Of a stretch of 64,000 nt of DNA, positions 48,980-61,711 are shown one piece after another. The position numbers were made by a program, and so were the translations under genes. Numbering within the stretch: the first letter of the stretch is position 1; each line of letters opens with the position of its first letter. The stretch is from an uncultured Pelagibacteraceae bacterium (GTDB lineage: Bacteria; Pseudomonadota; Alphaproteobacteria; Pelagibacterales; Pelagibacteraceae): positions 62,001-126,000 of the forward strand of contig CACHEU010000001.1 in assembly GCA_902578935.1 (NCBI GenBank), written 5' to 3'. The notes beneath the pieces were generated by a model. The model ran no database searches. It saw nothing but the letters and a program-made list of their open reading frames with translations, and was not told the origin of the DNA.

Positions 48980-49482
48980 TATTTATAAACTCCAACTTTT
49001 AGATTTTCAGCAGAGTATATTTGTTTTCCATCTGCTTTTAGAGTTCCATCAGCAAAACCAACTGTTCCACCTTCTGTTTTTAAAACTTTTTTCATATCAA
49101 CTTCATAAGTTGCGATTTTGACTTTTTTAAGAACTTCTCCTGTAAATCTAACAGAATTTACACCCAAAGCACGCCCTTTGCCTGGCTCTCCCATCCATCC
49201 TAAATAAAATCCAACCAATTGCCACATAGCATCTAATCCTAGACATCCAGGCATAACAGGATCTCCTTTAAAGTGGCAATCAAAAAACCACATTTTATCT
49301 TTTATATCAAGTTCAGCTTTTATAAGACCTTTTTTGAATTTACCTGCATCAGATTTTATTTCTGTAATTCTATCAAACATTAACATCGGAGGTAGCGGCA
49401 GACGTGCATTTCCTTCACCAAACAGCGAACCATTCGCACAACTAATTAATTCATCATAGCTATAACTGTTTTTTTGACGCAT
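48979..49482 (-). CDS. fabA: 3-hydroxydecanoyl-ACP dehydratase/isomerase FabA
   Basis: Introduces the cis double bond into growing acyl chains (dehydration, then trans-2 to cis-3 isomerisation). It is 167 residues long. The hotdog fold has the catalytic His in [20 protein letters not shown], with the Asp (LGLDAMWQ) of the FabA type. It heads the fabA-fabB-fabI operon and is divergent from katG across 85 bases. In several other alphaproteobacteria, irr lies upstream of fabA; here it is not. Confidence 0.96.
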   Translation of the reverse strand: MRQKNSYSYDELISCANGSLFGEGNARLPLPPMLMFDRITEIKSDAGKFKKGLIKAELDIKDKMWFFDCHFKGDPVMPGCLGLDAMWQLVGFYLGWMGEPGKGRALGVNSVRFTGEVLKKVKIATYEVDMKKVLKTEGGTVGFADGTLKADGKQIYSAENLKVGVYK

Positions 49483-49555
49483 TTCGGGAAGCTAACAACT
49501 ACTTGTCATTTTATCAATAATATATATATTTTTAGGGTATTTAAGTGGAAAATAA

Positions 49556-51781
<2,226 letters not shown>

Positions 51782-51788
51782 AATTTAA

Positions 51789-52235
51789 TCACAATCTTCC
51801 CTTAAGATTTTTTTTCATTATCCAGCCAGTGTAATTTTCAGTTTTAATTTTACACCAATCATGTTTACATTTTTTTACTAAAAATAACCTGCCTTTTTCA
51901 GCTAAAGCCAAAGGTTCTGAATATTTTGAAGGTTTTTGAAAAATTACTGATTTTTCTTGATTATTTAAAGCTGCTTTTTTTTTAGATAATTGAGTAATAT
52001 GTATCCATCCAGAATTATTTTCATGATCTATAATTTTTCTAAAATTATATGACTTATCTATAACCAGAACAGGTAAGAATTTTTTTTTATAAACTAATTT
52101 TATAGGGTGATTAAAGGAAGGTCCTTGCCTAAGATTAACTTTTTCGTTTCTCAAGGTTAAATAATACTCTGCTTTGGCGTAACTATTGCCAAGAAACAAA
52201 ATAAAAAAAGAAAAAAAAACTATTATTTTATCCAT
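51789..52235 (-). CDS. Secreted bacterial SH3-domain protein
   Basis: The 148-residue exported protein has a signal peptide (MDKIIVFFSFFILFLGNSYAKA) and two SH3-like repeats, one around KVNLRQGPSFNHPIKLVYKK to NNSGWIHITQL, and a second ending NYTGWIMKKNLKG. Such domains often bind peptidoglycan; the function here is unknown. It overlaps the MoeB-like gene by 8 bases, so it is probably in the coaBC operon. Its last residues are encoded by the katG terminator hairpin. Confidence 0.8.
   Translation of the reverse strand: MDKIIVFFSFFILFLGNSYAKAEYYLTLRNEKVNLRQGPSFNHPIKLVYKKKFLPVLVIDKSYNFRKIIDHENNSGWIHITQLSKKKAALNNQEKSVIFQKPSKYSEPLALAEKGRLFLVKKCKHDWCKIKTENYTGWIMKKNLKGRL
51793..51815 (+). terminator. 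Probable Rho-independent terminator of katG
   Basis: A 6-base stem AATCTT / AAGATT with a five-base loop is followed by a run of eight T, 11 bases after the katG stop. The stem is AT-rich and therefore weak. It lies inside the coding end of the convergent SH3 gene (residues KKNLKGR). Confidence 0.5.
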
Positions 52236-52989
52236 GGAGATTAATATTTTTACAATTTGGATTTTTTAATAGCTTTACCTTTCTGAAGTTTGAATCAAGA
52301 GCATTAAATATCAGTATATTTCCATTAGAATGATTTTTTATATTTAGAATTGATTTTATAACTTCGTTTGCTTGTAGCGATCCAGCAATTCCAGCAAGAG
52401 TTGTCATTATTCCATCTGACTCACAGTTTAATTCTTCACTTGGTGCCTCTGGCATAAAACACCTAAAACAAGGAGTTTTTTTTCTAAAATTAAAGGCAAA
52501 TAATTGACCATCAAATTTATTTATTGCTGAAGAAATTAATATTTTTTTATTTTTCATGCAGTAGTCATTTATTAAAAATCTAGACTTAAAATTATCAGTT
52601 CCATCACAAATAATTTGATAATCTTTAGCAATTTTTTCAATATTTTTTTTATTTACTCTTTCTTTGAAAATTTTAACATTTATTTTTTTATTTATCCTTT
52701 CCACAAATTTCTTGGATACCAAAACTTTATATTTTCCAATATCTTTTTTAGTAAAAAGTACTTGTCGGCTTAAATTTGATAATTCAATTTTATCGTGATC
52801 GGCAATTCCTAAATTTCCAATACCTGAATAAGCTAAATACAGAATCAGAGGACATCCAAGACCACCTGCTCCGATAATAAGAACTTTTGCTCTAAAAATT
52901 TTTTTTTGGCCAGGTATACCAACTTTCTTAAGTATTAATTGTTGATAGTATTTTTGGTAATCTTCACTTTTAATTGAGGCTTTTTTCAT
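52228..52989 (-). CDS. ThiF/MoeB/HesA family adenylyltransferase
   Basis: Adenylates the C-terminal Gly of a ubiquitin-like sulfur carrier (MoaD or ThiS). It has 253 residues. The nucleotide motif GAGGLGCPL (39-47), LSRQVLFTKKDIGKYK and the ICDGTDNF segment are diagnostic. One zinc CxxC pair (CFRC) is visible; the second pair is lacking near the C-terminus, where only NPNCKN remains. Which carrier it serves cannot be decided because neither moaD nor thiS is nearby. It overlaps coaBC by 20 bases. Confidence 0.88.
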   Translation of the reverse strand: MKKASIKSEDYQKYYQQLILKKVGIPGQKKIFRAKVLIIGAGGLGCPLILYLAYSGIGNLGIADHDKIELSNLSRQVLFTKKDIGKYKVLVSKKFVERINKKINVKIFKERVNKKNIEKIAKDYQIICDGTDNFKSRFLINDYCMKNKKILISSAINKFDGQLFAFNFRKKTPCFRCFMPEAPSEELNCESDGIMTTLAGIAGSLQANEVIKSILNIKNHSNGNILIFNALDSNFRKVKLLKNPNCKNINLHG

Positions 52990-54196
52990 TTAACAAAAAT
53001 GTGTCTACAATTTTTTCAGCAATAAGTGAAGCGATGAATTTTTTTGAACTCTTTTTAATTTTTTGAGTTTTACCACTTTTATCTACAATAGTTACTTCAT
53101 TCAGGTCACTGTTAAATCCTATTTCTTTATTTGAAATATCATTTGCAACTATTATGTCGCAAAATTTTTCTTGCATTTTTTTAATAGAATTTTTTATTAA
53201 ATCTTCTGTTTCCGCAGCAAAACCAACTAGAAGTTTTGGTTTATACCTATTGTTCTTGCCTAGGTAACCTAATATATCTGGGTTCTTCTCAATTTTTATC
53301 TCAGTTATTTTTGAATCTTTTTTAATTTTATTTTTTTTTATCGATAAAGGCTTAAAATCAGAAACTGCTGCAGTGCAAACAGCAATATGGGTGGGAAGCT
53401 TTTTTTTTACTGCCTCAAACATCTCTTTCCCAGATACAACTTCTTTTACTTTAACATCGCTACTATATGTAAGTTTTGTTGGTCCTGATATCAACGTTGT
53501 TTTTATACCTAATCTTGATAGTTCTAATGCTATTTCGTATCCTTGTTTGCCACTTGACTCATTAGAAATAAATCTGACAGGGTCTATATATTCTTTTGTT
53601 GGTCCTGTAGTTACGATTGCACTTATTTTTTTCTTTTTTAATAAATCTTTTTTTCTAAAAAATTTTTCTAAAAAGGATAAAATTTGTCTTGGGCTGGACA
53701 TTTTGCCTTTTCCATATTCCCCACATGCCATTTCACCATCTTCGGGACCTATGAATTTATAGCCATAACTAATAAGAACGTTTAAGTTTTTTTGTGTAGC
53801 TTTATGAAGCCACATTCTTACATTCATCGCTGGTACCAAAAAAACTTCTTTGTTTGAGGCTAAAATAATTGTAGAAGCAAGATCATCGGCCCCACCCTTA
53901 CTAAGTTTTGACATAAAATTTGCAGTGGTGGGCAAAACCAAAATCAGATCGGCCCATCGAGACAATGAAATATGATCTATTTTTCCTTTATTTTTTTCAT
54001 CAAACATTTCCTCAAAAACTCTATTTTTAGAAAGAGAGGAAACTGATAGGGATGTTACGAATTTTTTTCCACTTTTAGTCAAAACAACTTTTACAGATGA
54101 ACCTTTTTTTTGCAGCAATCTTATTAAATCAAGAGATTTATATGCCGAGATTCCTCCGCCAATAATAAGTAAAATTTTTTTATTTTCTAAACGCAT
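52970..54196 (-). CDS. coaBC: Bifunctional phosphopantothenoylcysteine decarboxylase/synthetase CoaBC
   Basis: Two steps of coenzyme A synthesis. The N-terminal flavin-dependent CoaC domain (about 1-180) has GGGISAYKSLDLIR, PAMNVRMW and the active-site Cys in MACGEYGKGKM. The C-terminal CoaB domain starts near TTGPTKEYIDPVRFISN and has SSGKQGYEIA and AAVSDFKP. 408 residues is full length. It lies directly downstream of ubiB, as in many alphaproteobacteria; dut, often next, is absent here. Confidence 0.96.
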   Translation of the reverse strand: MRLENKKILLIIGGGISAYKSLDLIRLLQKKGSSVKVVLTKSGKKFVTSLSVSSLSKNRVFEEMFDEKNKGKIDHISLSRWADLILVLPTTANFMSKLSKGGADDLASTIILASNKEVFLVPAMNVRMWLHKATQKNLNVLISYGYKFIGPEDGEMACGEYGKGKMSSPRQILSFLEKFFRKKDLLKKKKISAIVTTGPTKEYIDPVRFISNESSGKQGYEIALELSRLGIKTTLISGPTKLTYSSDVKVKEVVSGKEMFEAVKKKLPTHIAVCTAAVSDFKPLSIKKNKIKKDSKITEIKIEKNPDILGYLGKNNRYKPKLLVGFAAETEDLIKNSIKKMQEKFCDIIVANDISNKEIGFNSDLNEVTIVDKSGKTQKIKKSSKKFIASLIAEKIVDTFLLNEKSLN

Positions 54197-54202
54197 GTCT
54201 AA

Positions 54203-55768
54203 TTAAAATACTATAAAAACCCCTATTACAATACCTAAAAAGATTATAATCATATTGTTTCTTAAATTTTTTAATTTTAGCTCTTCAATTTCAAAATTCT
54301 TTCCATTAAGAGCACTTAAGTTTAATTTTCCTTCAGCTATCATTTGTAGGGCTGTGTTGGCATTATCCATAACATTGGGCAAATCAGGAATTCTTTCCAA
54401 GAGGTCTTTAGAGAGCTCTATTGTTTTATTGACAGCTGACTCTGGCCCTTTTACATTTTTCATCCAAGTTTCCAAAACTGGTCGGGATACTTCCCAGATA
54501 TTAGTATTCGGATCTAATTTTCTAGCCACACCTTCAACCACCACCATTGTTTTTTGAAGGAGTAATAGCTGCGTTTGTGTCTGCATATTAAATCTTTCCG
54601 TTATTTCAAATAATTGTCCTAACAAGTTCCCCCCCGAAATATCCTTAATTGATTGACCAAAAATAGGTTCACCAATAGATCTTAAAGCTTGTGCAAAATC
54701 ATCTTTAGAAGTATTGGCCGGAACAAGTCCTGCCAAAAAATGCATTTCAGCCACTTTTGTGTAATCCCTTTGAATAAAACCATAAAGAATTTCAGCCAGA
54801 TACTTTCTATTATTTTTATCCAACCTTCCCATTATACCAAAGTCCACTGGGATTATATTTCCTTCTTTGTCTACAAAGAGGTTTCCTTGATGCATATCTG
54901 CATGAAAAAAACCATCTCTTACAGATTGCTTTAAGAACGATTGAATTAAATTTTCTGAAAGATTTTTAAGATTAATATTTAAATTTTTGAGTTTTTCTAT
55001 ATCTCTTATAGAAATACCATCAATTCTATCAAGGGTTAATATTTCTTTTGATGTATAGTTCCAATAAATTTTTGGAACTTTTATTCCTTTGTCATTGATT
55101 GTATTTTCTCTTAGTTCGCTTGCAGCGGCAGCTTCAAATCTTAAATCCATTTCTACATTGGTTATTTCTTTCAATAAGTTAATAACTTCTACTAACTTTA
55201 ATCTTTTTGTTTTTTTAAAAATATTTTCAATCAAATAAGCAAGAAACATTAATGCATCAAGCTCTTCATTAAATATAGAATGTATGTTTGGTCTTAAAAT
55301 TTTTATAGCAAGCTCCTTTTCTTTGCCATCAATTTTTATTTTCGCAAAATGAACTTGAGCTATAGAGGCCGCCGCAATTGGTTCACTTAGGAATAAAATA
55401 TTTTTAAAATAATCGATCCCTATTTCTTTTTCTAAAATATTTTTTGCCTTTTCAGTACTGAACGCAGGAAGCTTATCTTGTAATTTTTCTAACTTTTTAG
55501 CAATTTCTTCTCCAATAATATCTGGTCTAGTAGCTAAAAATTGGCCGAGCTTAATAAAAGTTGTTCCCATATCTTCTAGAGATTGACATAATTTTTCTCC
55601 AGAAGATTTCTGAGAATTTTCTAATTTTTTTGACGAACCAATTGAAAATATATGAAATATAATTTTTAAGCTTTTTGGAATTGGTCTGATTTTATCTAAT
55701 GTTTCTACAGCACCAGAGATAGATAATTTTCTTAAAATTTTTAATAAATTATAAATTTTTTTAAACAT
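54203..55768 (-). CDS. ubiB: Ubiquinone biosynthesis protein UbiB
   Basis: Atypical kinase/ATPase of the ABC1/UbiB family needed for ubiquinone synthesis. The 521-residue protein has the KxGQ motif in FIKLGQFLATRPD, the Ala-rich loop PIAAASIAQVH, ELAIKILRP with the Lys, HADMHQGNLFV and VDFGIMGRL. A C-terminal hydrophobic segment (NNMIIIFLGIVIGVFIVF) anchors it in the inner membrane. It is two bases downstream of ubiE. Confidence 0.95.
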   Translation of the reverse strand: MFKKIYNLLKILRKLSISGAVETLDKIRPIPKSLKIIFHIFSIGSSKKLENSQKSSGEKLCQSLEDMGTTFIKLGQFLATRPDIIGEEIAKKLEKLQDKLPAFSTEKAKNILEKEIGIDYFKNILFLSEPIAAASIAQVHFAKIKIDGKEKELAIKILRPNIHSIFNEELDALMFLAYLIENIFKKTKRLKLVEVINLLKEITNVEMDLRFEAAAASELRENTINDKGIKVPKIYWNYTSKEILTLDRIDGISIRDIEKLKNLNINLKNLSENLIQSFLKQSVRDGFFHADMHQGNLFVDKEGNIIPVDFGIMGRLDKNNRKYLAEILYGFIQRDYTKVAEMHFLAGLVPANTSKDDFAQALRSIGEPIFGQSIKDISGGNLLGQLFEITERFNMQTQTQLLLLQKTMVVVEGVARKLDPNTNIWEVSRPVLETWMKNVKGPESAVNKTIELSKDLLERIPDLPNVMDNANTALQMIAEGKLNLSALNGKNFEIEELKLKNLRNNMIIIFLGIVIGVFIVF

Positions 55769-55770
55769 TT

Positions 55771-56475
55771 TTAAATTTTCCAGCCAGAATGAATTGCGGC
55801 TATACCACCGGATAAATTTCTGTACTCAACTTTATAAAAACCATTTTTTTTAAAGATCTCAGAAAGTTCCTCCTGATTGTAAAATTTATCTATACTATTA
55901 ATAAGATATTCATAAGGCTCTGATTTTCCCGTGACATATTTTCCTATATGAGGAATAGATCTTGAGTAGGTTTTATATAATTTTTTAAGAATTTCGTTTT
56001 CAACTTTAGAAAATTCCAAACAAAATATTCTTCCACCTTTTTTTAATACTCTTTTCGCTTCTTTTAAAGATTGGTTAATATTAGAAAAATTTCTTATCCC
56101 AAAGCTGACTGAATACAGATCAAAATTTTCACTTTCAAGCGGTAGTTTCTCAGCACTAGCGGCAATCCACTCAATTTTATTTAAATTTTTTAACTTTCTT
56201 TTTCCAGTTTTTAACATTAGTTTGTTTGGTTCAACACAAGTAACTTTTCCTTGAAATTTAATTCTTTCCAAAAAAGATTTAGCAATATCTCCTGTTCCCG
56301 ACCCAACGTCTATGAGACAACTTCCTTTTTGTGGATTCATCCAATCAATCATATTTTTCTTCCAAATACGGTGCACTCCCAAGGACATAATGTCATTCAT
56401 TAGGTCGTATTTATCAAAAACGTCGCTGAAAACTTTAGCAACTAGATCAATCTCAGATTGTTTAATATTTTTCAT
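55771..56475 (-). CDS. ubiE: Ubiquinone/menaquinone C-methyltransferase UbiE
   Basis: SAM-dependent C-methylation in quinone synthesis. The 234-residue protein has the family signature FDKYDLMNDIMSLGVHRIWK, the SAM motif LIDVGSGTGDIA and VSFGIRNFSNINQSLKEAKRVLKKGG. The C-terminal GGIAAIHSGWKI is standard. It is divergent from rpsT with a 37-base gap and begins the ubiE-ubiB-coaBC-moeB-SH3 leftward operon. Confidence 0.96.
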   Translation of the reverse strand: MKNIKQSEIDLVAKVFSDVFDKYDLMNDIMSLGVHRIWKKNMIDWMNPQKGSCLIDVGSGTGDIAKSFLERIKFQGKVTCVEPNKLMLKTGKRKLKNLNKIEWIAASAEKLPLESENFDLYSVSFGIRNFSNINQSLKEAKRVLKKGGRIFCLEFSKVENEILKKLYKTYSRSIPHIGKYVTGKSEPYEYLINSIDKFYNQEELSEIFKKNGFYKVEYRNLSGGIAAIHSGWKI

Positions 56476-56512
56476 TTTATTTTATCTTATAAACATATAT
56501 ACGTTCCCATAA

Positions 56513-56779
56513 ATGCCAAACATTAAATCAGCCATCCGGAAAGTAAGAAGAATCAAAAAGCAGTCTTTGGTAAATAAATCAAGAAAAAGCAAATACAAGC
56601 AGGCATTGAAAAAGATGCTTAAATTAATAGAAAAAAAGGATAAGAAGGAAATAAACAAATATTTTCCTGAGTTTCAGTCAGAATTGATGAAAGTTGCAAA
56701 AACCGGAGTGATTAAGAAGAAGAATCTTTCAAGAAAAATTTCAAAAATTTCAAAAAAAATAAAAAATATCAAGAATTAG
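56513..56779 (+). CDS. rpsT: 30S ribosomal protein S20
   Basis: Small basic helical protein of 88 residues. The start MPNIKSAIRKVRRIKKQSLVN follows the S20 pattern with Lys/Arg-rich helices. It sits directly ahead of dnaA, as is usual in alphaproteobacteria. Identification rests on composition, length and position as well as motif. Confidence 0.92.
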   Translation: MPNIKSAIRKVRRIKKQSLVNKSRKSKYKQALKKMLKLIEKKDKKEINKYFPEFQSELMKVAKTGVIKKKNLSRKISKISKKIKNIKN

Positions 56780-56992
56780 TTGTAATCAATTAATAGTTGT
56801 TATAATCAAAAAAAAATTTTTCAAAAAAAATAACTAAATCTAGTAAGTTATCATTTTAGGTTGAAAAATTTTTATTTTCACTCTTTACGTTTATTCTACA
56901 ACCCAAGTCGATTTATTTTTTCGATTCAACTTACAGATATTGAATTAAAATTAATTAGTTATAAAAATATTTTTTTATTTTAAAAAAAAATC
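56780..56992 (+). promoter_or_regulatory. AT-rich rpsT-dnaA intergenic region
   Basis: This 213-base region is one of the longest gaps in the window. It is extremely AT-rich with poly-A/T tracts and an imperfect inverted repeat (AAGTCGA ... TCGATTCAACTT). It must hold the dnaA promoter. I see no good match to the DnaA box TTATCCACA and no small gene or tRNA, so it is not obviously an origin. Confidence 0.5.
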
Positions 56993-58402
56993 ATGGAAAA
57001 AGTTTCTTTAAAAAAGACTGCTTCGAGTTCACTTCTAGAAGAGAATGTTTTAAATTGGAATTTGGTTCAAAAATCTTTTGAAAAATCTTTTGGCAGCGAA
57101 ATTTATTCAAGTTGGCTTAAAAACATTTCATTAATAAAAGAATATAATGATCATGTAATTTTAGGCGTAAAAACAAGGTTCTTTAGAGATTGGATAACTT
57201 CTAGGTATGCCGATAAGATTTTAGGGGAACTAAAAAAACACAAGATTAGTATTACTAGACTGGAATTTAGGATAGAGCCAGAGAAAACGGGCAACAAAAG
57301 TCTATTTTCAAATATACAGGAAAACAAAATTTCAGAGATTAAAAATTCGATTCTAAATTACAACAGGTTGAACCCAAATTTGAATTTTGACAATTTTGTT
57401 GTTGGACAAAGTAATAATCTATGTTTTTTGTCTGCAAAAAAAACATGCTCTCAACTATCCAGATATAATCCTCTATTTATTTATGGAGGAGTAGGATTGG
57501 GAAAAACCCATCTTTTAAATGCAATTGGCTTAGAACTAAGTAAAAACAATACTGTGATGTTTATTTCAGCCGAAAGATTTATGTATCAATTTATAAAATC
57601 TATCAAAAAAAATGAAATGGTAAATTTTAAAGATTTTTTTAGAAAAGCAAATGTCTTCATAATAGATGATATACAATTTATAAGAGGCAAAGAAGGTCTT
57701 CAGGAAGAATTTTTTCATACGTTTAATACTTTATTTGATCAGAGCTCTCAAATTGTGATTTCTTCGGATAGAGCTCCCAATAAACTTGATAGAGTTCAAG
57801 ACAGAATAAAATCTAGATTGTCCGGTGGTCTCGTGGTTGATATTGGTTCACCAGAATATGATTTAAAGTTAAAAATATTAAGAAAAAAAATATCTGAATA
57901 TCAGAATTTTTTTAAAGAAAGCCCAGATCTGCAAGAGGAAGTTCTCAGCTATGTGGCAAAGAATAGCAACTCGAATATCAGGGAACTTATAGGAATATTT
58001 AACAGAGTTGTTGCTTTTGGAAAAATGAGCAAAAAACCTTTAAATGTTAATGACTGCAAAATAATTTTGAGAGACGTTTATAATAGCAATAAAGTTATAA
58101 GTATAGACAAGATACAAACCGTAACATCTAACTTTTTTAGTATTAGTCTTAACGACATGTTGTCACCTAGAAGGTCAAGGCCTTTGGCTAGACCTAGACA
58201 GATAGCTATGTACTTTGCAAAAAAACTTACTACAAGATCATTACCTGAAATTGGAAGAAAATTTGCAAATAGAGATCACACTACTGTGATACATGCAGTA
58301 AAAACTATAGAAAAATTGTTACAGAATAATGAAGAAATAAAGAAGAATGTTGAAGAATTAAAATCATTAATTCTAAGCGATACAAATGCAATTTCAAATT
58401 AA
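56993..58402 (+). CDS. dnaA: Chromosomal replication initiator DnaA
   Basis: AAA+ protein that opens the origin. The 469-residue protein has an N-terminal domain with WNLVQKSFEKSFGSEIYSSWL, Walker A GGVGLGKTH (165-173), Walker B FIIDDIQF and a sensor region. The C-terminal DNA-binding signature is NRDHTTVIHAVKTIEKL. It overlaps dnaN by 17 bases, so the two are translationally linked. Confidence 0.98.
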   Translation: MEKVSLKKTASSSLLEENVLNWNLVQKSFEKSFGSEIYSSWLKNISLIKEYNDHVILGVKTRFFRDWITSRYADKILGELKKHKISITRLEFRIEPEKTGNKSLFSNIQENKISEIKNSILNYNRLNPNLNFDNFVVGQSNNLCFLSAKKTCSQLSRYNPLFIYGGVGLGKTHLLNAIGLELSKNNTVMFISAERFMYQFIKSIKKNEMVNFKDFFRKANVFIIDDIQFIRGKEGLQEEFFHTFNTLFDQSSQIVISSDRAPNKLDRVQDRIKSRLSGGLVVDIGSPEYDLKLKILRKKISEYQNFFKESPDLQEEVLSYVAKNSNSNIRELIGIFNRVVAFGKMSKKPLNVNDCKIILRDVYNSNKVISIDKIQTVTSNFFSISLNDMLSPRRSRPLARPRQIAMYFAKKLTTRSLPEIGRKFANRDHTTVIHAVKTIEKLLQNNEEIKKNVEELKSLILSDTNAISN

Positions 58403-59504
58403 GCGTGACACATTACTCAAATCATTGTCCATCGCGCACAATATAATTGAAAGAAAAAATACCATACCAATACTTGCCAATGTTCTGTTGCAAACTAAGA
58501 ATAATAAACTAAGTATAATTGCCACAGATTTAGATATAATATTTCATGACGAAATATCTAATGATTTAAAGATAGATCAAGAAGGAAGTACAACAACTTC
58601 AGCAACGGTTCTATACGATCTTTTACGAAAATTACCTTCAAATCTCGACATTGTTTTTGATTTGCAAAATGAAAATAAGCTAAAAATTTCTGCCAAAAAT
58701 TCAAAATTTAACCTTTTATGTTTACCGGTCGATAACTTTCCTAATTTTGCCGATGATTTTAAAGCAATCCCTATAAATTTGGAGGGCAAAAAACTTTTAT
58801 CCCTATTAAATAAAACTAAAATATCAATGTCTAACGATGATACAAGGCACTATCTTAATGGTATTTTTGTTCATACAACTACCTCTAACAAAGGATCTTA
58901 CCTAACAGGCGTAGCAACCGATACTCACAGACTATCATCAAGCAGCATGTCAATAGAAAATGTGGAAAATTTTAAATCTTTCATACTTCCAAAAAAAACT
59001 GTTTTTCAACTATGTAATTTACTACAAGAAACAGGAGAAAATGTTTCTCTTTCTGTCGGTGACACAAAAATTCAATTCAAAATAGGAAGCTCAAGAATTG
59101 TGTCAAAAGTTATCGATGGCAAGTTTCCAGATTATACAAAGGTTGTACCCAAAGGTAATAAGAAACTTTTAAATTTAAAAGTAAAAGATTTTATCCAATC
59201 AATTGAACGTGTTATTACAGTCTCAATAGATAGAAAAGAGGGTGTTAAGGTTACTTTGGAGAAGGACAACATCCAATTGTTTGTTAATAGTTCTTCTTCA
59301 GGCGAAGGAAGAGAAACTTTGGCGGCAAACTACAATGATGAAAATCTTACTATAAGCTTTAATTCAAGATATTTGTTAGATATTGCTTCTGCGATAGAAG
59401 ATGAGAAGATAATTATGAATTTAAATGATTCAGTATCACCGGTTTTGATTCAAGACAATTCAGATAAAAACAGTTATTATGTAATCATGCCAATGAAAAT
59501 TTGA
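58386..59504 (+). CDS. dnaN: DNA polymerase III sliding clamp (beta subunit)
   Basis: Ring-shaped processivity factor of 372 residues, opened by the HolA delta subunit. Three clamp repeats are present. The N-terminus MQFQIKRDTLLKSLSIAHNIIERKNTIPILANVL and the C-terminal PVLIQDNSDKNSYYVIMPMKI, including the hydrophobic-cleft residues, are typical. recF, usually next in dnaA-dnaN-recF-gyrB clusters, is absent. Confidence 0.97.
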   Translation: MQFQIKRDTLLKSLSIAHNIIERKNTIPILANVLLQTKNNKLSIIATDLDIIFHDEISNDLKIDQEGSTTTSATVLYDLLRKLPSNLDIVFDLQNENKLKISAKNSKFNLLCLPVDNFPNFADDFKAIPINLEGKKLLSLLNKTKISMSNDDTRHYLNGIFVHTTTSNKGSYLTGVATDTHRLSSSSMSIENVENFKSFILPKKTVFQLCNLLQETGENVSLSVGDTKIQFKIGSSRIVSKVIDGKFPDYTKVVPKGNKKLLNLKVKDFIQSIERVITVSIDRKEGVKVTLEKDNIQLFVNSSSSGEGRETLAANYNDENLTISFNSRYLLDIASAIEDEKIIMNLNDSVSPVLIQDNSDKNSYYVIMPMKI

Positions 59505-61706
<2,202 letters not shown>

Positions 61707-61711
61707 ATACT

